A stretch of DNA of 64,000 bases from positions 477,503,376 through 477,567,375 of the forward strand of contig NC_064619.1 in assembly GCF_023898315.1 (NCBI RefSeq), read 5' to 3'. This document shows positions 54,607 to 63,304 of the stretch, in pieces. The notes beneath the pieces are model-generated. The model was not told where the DNA came from. It saw only the letters and a list, made by a program, of their open reading frames with translations, and ran no database searches. The position numbers and the translations under genes were made by a program. The number at the start of each line of letters is the position of its first letter. The first letter of the stretch is position 1. The DNA is from Schistocerca nitens. Lineage: Eukaryota; Arthropoda; Insecta; Orthoptera; Acrididae.

Positions 54607-55725
54607 ATGTTTCTGACAGTAAGAAAGAGTAGTGACCCAGAAAGTATCAAACATTATAAAAACTACTGTGTTATATTAAGAAAAGTTATTAAAAAATCCA
54701 GAAGTATGTGTATCATGTCTGAAATCAGCAACTCTGATAATGAAATTAAAACAATTTGGAATATTATTAAAAGAGAAACAGGTCAACCAAGAGCACAGGA
54801 AGACAGTATTATCATCAAATTGAATGAAAACTTTACGAACAAAAAGTCAGAAGTTGAAAATATTTTTAATAATCATTTTCTAAATGTTGTGGATATAGTA
54901 GGATCCAGGTGTTCATTAGAAGATGCTAGGCTGTTAATGGAAGAGGCCATACCTATGCAATTTGATACAATTGAAATCTCACCCACTTCTCCCTCTGAAA
55001 TTAGGAAAATAATAAACTTGCTTAAAAGCAAAAACTCACATGGAATTGATGGCGTTTCCAGCAAAATACTAAAAGCTTGTTCTCAACAGATAAGTAAGAT
55101 TCTCAGCCACCTGTGTAATAGCTCTCTGGAACAGGGCATTGTCCCTGATAGACTGAAATATGCTATTGTTATACCTTTGCATAAAAAGGGGGATAGATCT
55201 GATGTCAACAATTACCGTCCAATCTCCCTTCTAACAGCTTTATCCAAAATTTTTGAGAAAGTAATGTATTCAAGAGTAGCTTCACATATCTGTAATAATG
55301 AAGTACTAACAAAATGCCAGTTTGGTTTCCAGAAAGGTTTTTCAACAGAAAATGCCATATATGCTTTCACCAATCAAATTTTGAATGATCTGAATAACCT
55401 AACACCACCCATTGGGATTTTTTGTGATCTCTCAAAGGCTTTTGATTATGTAAATCATGAAATTCTGCTAGACAAGCTCAAGTATTGTGGCATGAGTGGG
55501 ACAGTGCACAAATGGTTTAATTCGTACCTAACTGGAAGAGTGCAGAAAGTTGAAATAAGTAGTTCTCATAAGATGCAAAGATCAGCACATTCCTCAAACT
55601 GGGGAACTATCAAGAATGGGGTTCCACAAGGGTCAGTCTTGGGTCCTTTGTTGTTCTTAATATATATTAATGACTTGCCATTCTATATTCATGAAGAGGC
55701 AAAGTTAGTTCTCTTTCTTTGCTGA
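54607..55725 (+). pseudogene. LINE reverse transcriptase, fingers and palm
   Basis: 372 codons open: [40 protein letters not shown] and [49 protein letters not shown] (first Asp) and [20 protein letters not shown]. The frame ends LVLFLC at 55725. The sequence CTCTTTCTTT there suggests a 4-bp CTTT slip immediately before the catalytic box, so FADD (55718-55729) is in another frame. Confidence 0.88.
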
Positions 55726-56545
55726 TGATACAAGTATAGTAATCACACCTGACAAACAAGAATTAACTGATGAAATTGTCAGTACTGTCTTTCAGAAAAT
55801 TACTAAGTGGTTCCTTGTAAACGGACTCTCACTGAATTCTGATAAGACACAGTACATACAGTTCCGTACAGTGAATGGTATGATGCCATTAATAAATATA
55901 GACCTTAATCAGAAGCATATAGCTAAGGTAGAATATTCCAGATTTTTAGGTGTGTCCATTGATGAGAGATTAAATTGGAAGAAACACATTGATGATCTGC
56001 TGAAACGTTTGAGTTCAGCTACTTATGTTATAAGGGTCATTGCAAATTTTGTTGATAAACATCTTAGTAAATTAGCTTACTACACCTATTTTCATTCATT
56101 GCTTTCATATGGCATCATATTTTGGGGTAATTCATCACTGAGGGATAAAGTATTTATTGCACAAAAGCGTGTAATCAGAATAATAGCTGGAGTCCACCCA
56201 AGATCATCCTGCAGACATTTATTAAAGGATCTAGGGATATTCACAGTAGCTTCTCAGTATATATACTCTCTTATGAAATTTGTTATTAACAACCAAACCC
56301 AATTCAAAAGTAATAGCAGTGTGCATAACTACAATATTAGGAGAAAAGATGATCTTCACGATTCAAGATTAAATCTAACTTTGGCACAGAAAGGGGTGAA
56401 TTATACTGGCACTAAAGTCTTTGGTCACTTACCAAATAGTATCAAAAGTCTGACAGATAACCAACAAGTATTTAAGAAGAAATTAAAAGAATTTCTGAAT
56501 GACAACTCCTTCTACTCCATAGAGGAATTTTTAGATATAAATTAA
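55718..56545 (+). pseudogene. LINE reverse transcriptase, catalytic box to C-terminus
   Basis: In the shifted frame: [96 protein letters not shown], a conserved HNYNIRRKDD block and the stop after EEFLDIN (56545). Normal C-terminal region of this LINE group. Apart from the slip at 55713-55724 the 3' 830 bp are free of stops. Confidence 0.85.
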
Positions 56546-56667
56546 GGGAAAAAAAGTTGTTGTATTAAGTATGTTGTTAAATTAACTTAATTATGTCATG
56601 TATTGGAAAATTTGACTCATTCCACATCATTACGAAATATCGTATTCATGATACACGGAACTAGTAT

Positions 56668-56703
56668 TAATCTAATCTAATCTAATCTAATCTAATCTAA
56701 TCT
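56668..56703. repeat. (TAATC)n LINE tail
   Basis: About seven tandem TAATC units form the 3' terminus of the LINE at 54062-56702. Confidence 0.9.
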
Positions 56704-57275
56704 GTCAGAGGTGGAAGTCACTGCTTCGCAGAAAGACACTCTAGTAAGCTTGCTTACCCTAGTAGTGTTCATGAACTAATTGTCATATAAGGCTATAGGA
56801 CCTTCATGTGTTACCTTCATGTGTTGTTTTAAGTTCCCTTGAGATTTTGAAAATATTGGCACTGGACTGAAATTAGAGCTCAGATTCCAATTTTTCTCTA
56901 GATTTGAACCCTTTGAGATGATACTTTCCCATCACTTCATTGTTTCCTCGTGGTGATAACTCCTCAAAGTGAGAATGAACAGTGTGATCCTAATTACTAG
57001 TGAAAGAGAATTTGATAGTTGACACCTCTTCATATAGGGTCAATGATTGCACTATGTGCAGGGTTGGAGTCCCAGGCAGTGCATAGCTACTCATTGCGTT
57101 ACCTCTAACTGAGCATGTGCATATCTCGATACTGATGAAGAAACAATAAATATTTCATGTGTATATGTAGCTAATAGACAATAGTGAATGATGCTGAACT
57201 TGAATCCTTGCAAAGCAGAAATCATTTGTATCATTGTTTAAGGTTCCAGTAACAGCCTATCAGTGAATGTACTTT
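56704..57275. other. Intronic sequence, nothing classified
   Basis: No recognisable gene or repeat between the LINE tail and PLE-2. Confidence 0.4.
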
Positions 57276-57665
57276 ATGTTCAAATAACTTAAGGGTTAGC
57301 TTCCGGGTGACGTCGTCGGACACCGCCGATATTTCGACAGGAGCACACCCTGCCATTCTCAAGGCACAAATGCAAGGAAGAAAAAATGTGCAAGCAAATT
57401 TAATACCTCGGTTCATAGAGGAGAAACAAGGAAGATACCACACACAGAACAAGTGTCAACACAACCAAAGATAACCAACATCAGAAATATCGATGGTTAC
57501 TATTAATCAACAGGTGAGGTAGCACTAATTTTGTCCCTCCGTTTTTTGAGGAGAGACAGAGCCGGATTCCAAGCAGCATTTAAACAAAATCCACCATCTC
57601 TGTTAATAAGGTTGCTTGATAGTCTGATTTCAACAGCTTCCTTAATAACACTGTCCCAGTAGTTT
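57276..57665 (-). mobile_element. PLE-2, inverted arm, distal part
   Basis: Complement of 62480-62866. The minus strand reads the C-terminal end of the PLE protein (INRDGGFCLNAAWNPALSLL, KISATSPVD, stop) and the 3' UTR with a hammerhead-like core near 57305-57365. It is separated from the rest of the arm (60282-60869) by the PLE-1 insertion. The target duplication is TCCCAGTAGTTT (57654-57665) / TCCCAATAGTTT (60282-60293). Confidence 0.88.
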
Positions 57666-57751
57666 ATATCTAAAAACAAAGATGATGTGACTTACCAAAC
57701 GAAAGCGCTGGCAGGTCGATAGACACACAAACATACACACAAAATACTAGC

Positions 57752-57778
57752 TTTCTCAACCAACGGTTGCTTCGTCAG
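57752..57778 (-). ncRNA. Hammerhead-like core, inverted arm of PLE-1
   Basis: Minus strand: CTGACGA (57778-57772), spacer A, GCAACC-GTT-GGTTGA stem, GAAA (57755-57752). One stem-II pair is lost compared with the + arm copy (GGTTGC). See 60119-60145. Confidence 0.5.
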
Positions 57779-57904
57779 GCAAGAGGGAAGGAGACGGAAA
57801 GACGAAAGGATGTGGGTTTTAAGGGAGAGGGTAAGGAGTCATTTCAATTCCGAGAGCGGAAAGACTTACCTTAGGGGGGGGGGGGGGGGGGGAAAGGACA
57901 GGTA

Positions 57905-57959
<55 letters not shown>

Positions 57960-58071
57960 GCAGACATTTGTAAAGGCAAAGAGTTTGGGCACAGATGTCA
58001 GTCGAGGCGTAAGTGCAGAGGCAAAGATGTTGTTGAATGACACGTGAGGTATGAGTGGCGGCAACTTGAAA

Positions 58072-58436
58072 TTAGCGGAGATTGAGGCCTGGTGGATAAC
58101 GGGAAGAGAGGATATATTGAAGAGCAAGTTCCCATCTCCGGAGTTCGGATAGGTTGGTGTTAGTGGGAAGTATCCGGATAACCCAGATGGTGTAACACTG
58201 TGCCAAGATGTGCTGGCTGTGCACCAAGGCATGTTTAGCCACAGGGTGATCCTCATTACCAACAAACACAGTCTGCCTGTGTCCATTCATGCGAATGGAC
58301 AGTTTGTTGCTGGTCATTCCCACATAGAATGCGTCACAGTGTAGGCAGGTCAGTTGGTAAATCACGTGGGTGCTTTCACACGTGGCTCTGCCTTTGATCG
58401 TGTACACCTTCCGGGTTACAGGACTGGAGTAGGTGG
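58072..58436 (-). pseudogene. PLE-1 GIY-YIG domain, inverted-arm copy
   Basis: The minus strand reads VTRKVYTIKGRATCESTHVI, YQLTCLHCDAFYVGMTSNKL and SIRMNGHRQTVFVGNEDHPV, then LSELRRWELALQYILSSRYP and a stop. This is the same domain as 59480-59825, nearly identical. A longer frame upstream on the minus strand (to 58770) is only the complement of the RT and is not coding. Confidence 0.85.
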
Positions 58437-59209
58437 TGGAAACCATCCTTGTAACCATTGATGCCACTTCCTTATACACAAATATTCCGCACGTCCAGGG
58501 CCTCACTGCGATGGAGCACTTCCTTTCATGCCGATCACCTGCCACCCTACCTAAAACCTCTCTCCTCATTGCCTTAGCCAGCTTCATCCTGACCCACAAC
58601 TTCTTCACTTTTGAAGGCCAGACATACCAACAATTAAAGGGAACAGCCATGGGTACCAGGATGGCCCCCTCGTACGCCAACCTATTCATGGGTCGCTTAG
58701 AGGAAGCTTTCTTGGTTACCCAGGCCTGCCAACCCAAAGTTTGGTACAGATTTATTGACAATATCTTCATGATCTGGACTCACAGTGAAGAACAACTCCA
58801 GAATTTCCTCTCCAGCCTCAACTCCTTTGGTTCCATCAGATTCAGCTGGTCCTACTCCAAATCCCATGCCACTTTCCTTGACGTTGACCTCCATCTGTCC
58901 AATGGCCAGCTTCACACATCCGTCCACATCAAACCCACCAACAAGCAACAGTACCTCCATTATGACAGCTGCCACCCATTCCACATTAAACGGTCCCATC
59001 CCTACAGCCTAGATCTTCGTGGCAAACGAATCTGCTCCAGTCCGGGATCCCTGAACCATTACACCAACAACCTGACAACAGCTTTCGCAACCCGCAACTA
59101 CCCTCCCGACCTGGTACAGAAGCAAATAACCAGAGCCACTTCCTCATCCCCTCAAACCCAGAACCTCCCTCAGAACAACCCCAAAAGTGCCCCACTTGTG
59201 ACAGGATAA
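58433..59209 (+). pseudogene. PLE-1 reverse transcriptase, truncated
   Basis: Penelope-type RT from ATSLYTNIPHVQGL through GTAMGTRMAPSYANLFMGRL, RFIDNIFMIWTHS, FSWSYSKSHATFLDVDLHL, KPTNKQQYLHYDSCHP and a zone ending LVTG. The catalytic box reads FIDN where the family has FIDD, so the second Asp is lost. The N-terminal third is missing because the sequence flips into the inverted arm at about 58438. It ends at a stop before the GIY-YIG domain. Confidence 0.85.
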
Positions 59210-59479
59210 TTTCCGGTACTGGATCAGACTCTGAATGTGGCTCTCCAGCAGGGATACGACTTCCTCAGATCCTGCCCTGAAATGAGATCCATCCTTCATG
59301 AAATCCTCCCCACTCCACCAAGAGTCTTTCCGCCGTCCACCTAACCTTCGTAACCTGTTAGTTCATCCCTATGAAATCCCCAAACCACCTTCCCTACCCT
59401 CTGGCTCCTACCCTTGTAACCGCCCCCGGTGTAAAACCTGTCCCATGCACCCTCCCACCACCACCTACTCCAGTCCTGT

Positions 59480-59825
59480 AACCCGGAAGGTGTACACGAT
59501 CAAAGGCAGAGCCACCTGTGAAAGCATCCACGTGATTTAGCAACTGACCTGCCTACACTGTGACGCATTCTATGTGGGAATGACCAGCAACAAACTGTCC
59601 ATTCGCATGAATGGACACAGGCAGACAGTGTTTGTTGGTAATGAGGATCACCCTGTGGCTAAACATGCCTTGGTGCACGGCCAGCACATCTTGGCACAGT
59701 GTTACACCGTCCGGGTTATCTGGATACTTCCCACTAACACCAACCTATCCGAACTCCGGAGATGGGAACTTGCTCTTCAATATATCCTCTCTTCCCGTTA
59801 TCCACCAGGCCTCAATCTCCGCTAA
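59480..59825 (+). pseudogene. PLE-1 GIY-YIG endonuclease domain
   Basis: RKVYTIKGRATCESIHVI then a TAG (where the inverted copy has Tyr), QLTCLHCDAFYVGMTSNKLS, IRMNGHRQTVFVGNEDHPVA, KHALVHGQHILAQCYT, LSELRRWELALQYILSSRYP, stop at 59825. It is the endonuclease part of Penelope-like elements. The premature stop separates its first strand from the rest. Confidence 0.85.
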
Positions 59826-59962
59826 TTTCAAGTTGCCGCCACTCATACCTCACGTGTCATTCAACAACATCTTTGCCTCTGCACTTCCGCCTTGACTGAC
59901 ATCTCTGCCCAAACTCTTTCCCTTTACAAATGTCTGCTTGTGTCTGTGTATGTGTGGATGGA

Positions 59963-60005
<43 letters not shown>

Positions 60006-60118
60006 CTGTCCTTTTTCTCTCCCTAAGGTAAGTCTTTCTGCTCCCGGGATTGGAATGACTCCTTACCCTCTCCCTTAAAACCCACATCCTTTCGTCTTTC
60101 CGTCTCCTTCCCTCTTGC

Positions 60119-60145
60119 CTGACGAAGCAACCGTTGGTTGCGAAA
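60119..60145 (+). ncRNA. Hammerhead ribozyme-like core in the PLE-1 3' region
   Basis: CTGACGA (60119-60125), one extra A, a six-pair stem GCAACC/GGTTGC around GTT, then GAAA (60142-60145). This is the hammerhead consensus CUGANGA, stem II, GAAA. Hammerhead motifs are established components of Penelope-like elements. Helices I and III and the cleavage site (a TGTGTC occurs at 60180-60185) were not modelled, and the extra A is non-standard. Confidence 0.6.
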
Positions 60146-60281
60146 GCTAGAATTTTGTGTGAATGTTTGTGTTTGTTTGTGTGTCTATCGACCTGCCAGC
60201 GCTTTCGTTTGGTAAGCCTCATCATCTTTGTTTTTAGATATATTTTTCCCACGTGGAATGTTTCCCTCTATTATATTCATA

Positions 60282-60869
60282 TCCCAATAGTTTGACGCGC
60301 AAGCCAGAATCTCCGTGTTGTTGTATTCCATAGGATGACCAGTGTCAAGGCAATGTTCTTCAATAGCGGATTTGCTGGGCTGTAGTAAGCGTGTGTGACG
60401 CTTATGTTCAATACACCGGTCTTCCACAGTCCTGATTGTCTGACCAATATATGACATGCCACAACTGCAAGGAATAAGATAGACCCCAGCCTTACGCAAA
60501 CCAAGATCATCTTTTACGGACGCCAACAGGGCCTTAGTCTTTGAAGGTGGTCGAAAAACACATTTCACATCATATTTCCGTAAAATATGGCCAATCCTGT
60601 TGGAAATGCTTCCTGCGTAAGGCAAAAAGGCCGTAGATACAGGTGCCACTTTGTTGCTATCGTCACTCACCCGTTGCACAGAAGGCTGATGGTGCAACGC
60701 ACGTTTGATCTGCCTCTCACTATAATCATTCTGACGAAAGGTGACTTCGAGATGTGCTAGCTCAGCCGCCAAACTTTCAGGGTCTGAGATAACGTGGGCC
60801 CTGTGAACCAAGGTGCGAAGTACTCTTTCACGCTGAGCTGGATGGTGACAACTATCAGCTCGCAGATAA
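60282..60869 (-). mobile_element. PLE-2, inverted arm, proximal part
   Basis: The minus strand encodes YLRADSCHHPAQRERVLRTL, AHLEVTFRQNDYSERQIKRA, AGVYLIPCSCGMSYIGQTIR and HKRHTRLLQPSKSAIEEHCL, the same C-terminal half of the PLE-2 protein that the + arm carries at 61940-62540. The two copies differ at few positions. The head-to-head junction lies at about 60869, next to TAAGTCATTATTAGTTC. Confidence 0.9.
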
Positions 60870-60950
60870 GTCATTATTAGTTCTATCGAACAGGCTGTTT
60901 ATGAACTACCTTCCGAGGCTGCGGAAGAGGTTAGGAGGGAAGCTTGTCGT

Positions 60951-62682
60951 GTGTTGAATGGGGCCCGTCCACCCAAGTGTAACATTACAGCAGCTGAGGC
61001 GGCTGCTTTACGTTCACTTAAAATGGATCCTGATATTGTTATTTTACCTGCGGACAAGGGTAACGCCACCGTTTTGTTGAACAAGCACGCTTACATTCAA
61101 AAGATGCAGTATCTACTTCCTGATTCGGTGTATCGCAAAATCGATGCTGACCCTACTAAGAGTGTTGAGAGAGAGACAAATAGCCTCCTGAAGAAAAGTT
61201 CTTTGTCACAGGAGACTATCAAGAGTCTTAATTCTTACTGTGCTGTACCACCTAGATTAAACGGCCTCCCTAAGGTCCATAAAAAGGCTGTCCCGTTTAG
61301 GCCTATTGTTTCTAATATTGGTGCTCCAACATATCGTGTAGCTAAACATCTTGCTAGTTTGTTGAGCCCACTAGTAGGTAGGTGTGAACACCACATTAAG
61401 AACTCTGCAGATTTCTTATGTCGATTGCAGGGATTGAGCTTGAATGACTCTGATATTTCAGTCATTTTTGATGTGGTTTCTCTTCTCACTCGCTTTCCTC
61501 TCTCTGATTCATTGCAGATAATTGAGGTTAAGTTTGGTGTCGAATTTACAAATTTGTTTCGACATGTGCTGACTTCCACTTACTTTTTATTCAATGGTCA
61601 GTACTACGAAAAGACTGATGGAGTTGCAATGGGAAGCCCGTTGTCACCTATTGTGGCCAATTTGTTTATGGAGGACTTTGAGGAACGTGCATTGGAGTCA
61701 GCGACCTTGAAACCTGCGTGGTTTTTCAGATATGTAGATGATACTTTTGTTGTGTGGTCTCATGGTATTGAGAATTTAAATCGGTTTTTGGGACATCTGA
61801 ATTCAATCCACCCGAATATTCAGTTCACTATGGAGGTGGAAAAGAATGGATGCCTTCCCTTCCTTGATGTGTTAGTCAAAAGGAAGACTGATGGTACGTT
61901 GGGACATCCTGTTTATAGGAAGCCCACCCACACTGACTTGTATCTGCGAGCTGATAGTTGTCACCATCCAACTCAGCGTGAAAGAGTACTTCGCACCTTG
62001 GTTCACAGGGCCCATGTTATCTCAGACCCTGAAAGTTTGGCGGCTGAGCTAGCACATCTCGAAGTCACCTTTCGTCAGAATGATTATAGTGAGAGGCAGA
62101 TCAAACGTGCGTTGCACCATCAGCCTTCTGTGCAACGGGTGAGTGACGATAGCAACGAAGTGGCACCTGTATCTACGGCCTTTTTGCCTTACGCAGGAAG
62201 CATTTCCAACAGGATTGGCCATATTTTACGGAAATATGATGTGAAATGTGTTTTTCGACCACCTTCAAAGACTAAGGCCCTGTTGGCGTCCGTAAAAGAT
62301 GATCTTGGTTTGCGTAAGGCTGGGGTCTATCTTATTCCTTGCAGTTGTGGCATGTCATATATTGGTCAGACAATCAGGACTGTGGAAGACCGGTGTGTGT
62401 ATTGAACATAAGCGTCACACACGCTTACAACAGCCGAGCAAATCCGCTATTGCAGAACATTGCCTTGACACTGGTCATGCTATGGAATACAACAACACGG
62501 AGATTCTGGTTTGCACATCATACTATTGGGATAGTGTTATTAAGGAAGCTGTTGATATCAGACTATCAAGCAACCTTATTAACAGAGATGGTGGATTTCG
62601 TTTAAATGCTGCTTGGAATCCGGCTCTCTCTCTTCTAAAAAAACTGAGGGACAAAATTAGTGCTACCTCACCTGTTGATTAA
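60951..62682 (+). pseudogene. PLE-2 reverse transcriptase and GIY-YIG endonuclease, one frameshift
   Basis: RT blocks: ILPADKGNATVLLNK, NGLPKVHKKAVPFRPIVSNI, a DVVSLLTRFP block, GVAMGSPLSPIVANLFMED, FRYVDDTFVVWSHG (catalytic YVDD intact), CLPFLDVLVKRK, VYRKPTHTDLYLRADSCHHP. Endonuclease: GVYLIPCSCGMSYIGQTIRT with the GIY-YIG equivalents VYL and YIG. At 62392-62400 the sequence CGGTGTGTGTATTG has a GTGT more than the inverted copy (CGGTGTATTG), shifting the frame; the remainder (HKRHTRLQQPSKSAIAEHCL to SATSPVD) is open to 62682. Otherwise it is free of stops for about 575 codons. The RT start may lie slightly upstream at 60887. Confidence 0.9.
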
Positions 62683-62779
62683 TAGTAACCATTGATATTT
62701 ATGATGATGGTTATCTTTGGTTGTGTTGACACTTGTTCTGTGTGTGGTATCTTCCTTGTTTCTCCTCCTTGCATTTGTG

Positions 62780-62826
62780 CCTTGAGAATGGCAGGGTGTG
62801 CTCCTGTCGAAATATCGGCAGGTGTC
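62780..62826 (+). ncRNA. Hammerhead-like motif in the PLE-2 3' UTR
   Basis: CTTGAGA near 62781, a stem GGCAGG...CCTGTC, GAAA (62809-62812), a short hairpin ATATC-GGC-AGGTGT and a possible GTC cleavage triplet (62824-62826). The order agrees with a hammerhead with very short helix III, but the first core block departs from CTGANGA. The complement of the whole motif recurs at 57305-57365. Confidence 0.4.
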
Positions 62827-62866
62827 CAACGTCACCCGGCAGCAAACCCGTAAGTTATTTGAACAT

Positions 62867-63304
62867 TCGATTCGCCGGGAAAAGTTAGTCTCACAATCTA
62901 CTTAATATCTGACACATATACCTTTTGTGGTTACTTCTCAGGGTTAATAAAGTTTCATGGTGTTCCCTGTGCAGTGATAAACGTACCGTTATTTATTTAC
63001 ATGTTCGGACATTTGACCTTGTAAGTTGGTACTGATGAAAACTTAAGTATTTTACATCTCTTTATGCCTAGTCGAGTGTTGATCAGACATGCAAGTTTCG
63101 TTTGGTTAACAGTGGGTTCAAATTCAGATCAGAAGAAAAGCTCATGTCATTTAATGGGTGTGATGGGACTTGTGCAGCTTCACTTATTGTAATGAAGATT
63201 AATTTAAGTGTTGAGGACTGTCTAATCTCTAATATCGTGTTTTATGATATTTGTTGTATGACGGTATTGGTTTACATCGAGACTGTGACTGCCATAATGA
63301 GTAT
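62867..63304. other. Intronic sequence, nothing classified
   Basis: No coding or repeat signature recognised between PLE-2 and the LINE at the window end. Confidence 0.4.

Larger units (their letters stand above)
54062..56702 (+). mobile_element. Jockey/CR1-like non-LTR retrotransposon, 5'-truncated
   Basis: Starts within the endonuclease and ends in a (TAATC)n tail at about 56668-56703 after GGAACTAGTAT. It contains C-terminal endonuclease (54101-54463), reverse transcriptase (54607-55725) and, after a frame break, the remaining palm, thumb and C-terminus (to 56545). A short 3' microsatellite instead of poly(A) is typical of CR1-like and some other clades. It is the best preserved single-layer LINE in the window. 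Confidence 0.88.
57666..60281 (+). mobile_element. PLE-1: Penelope-like element nested in PLE-2
   Basis: 57666-58438 is an inverted copy of 59457-60243 (3' UTR and GIY-YIG part); between them is RT coding on +. After 60243 comes a unique tail TTTTTCCCACGTGGAATG to 60281. The inverted arms share GATGATGTGACTTACCAAAC versus its near complement, the CA/TG tracts (57907-57958; 59966-60003), a poly-G run (57876-57892) and the hammerhead-like core. It is flanked by the 12-bp duplication in PLE-2, so it is the younger element. Confidence 0.9.
60870..62866 (+). mobile_element. PLE-2, main + arm
   Basis: Carries the PLE RT and GIY-YIG (60951-62682) and a 3' UTR whose end (GTAAGTTATTTGAACAT) matches the inverted arm's outer end at 57276. 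The N-terminal region before the RT is short, so the element is 5'-truncated and fused to the inverted copy of its own 3' half. Confidence 0.9.

Noticed and set aside
58437..58770. Minus-strand coding upstream of the inverted GIY-YIG copy
   Set aside because: This is the complement of the + strand RT frame; similarity to PLE proteins is only on +.
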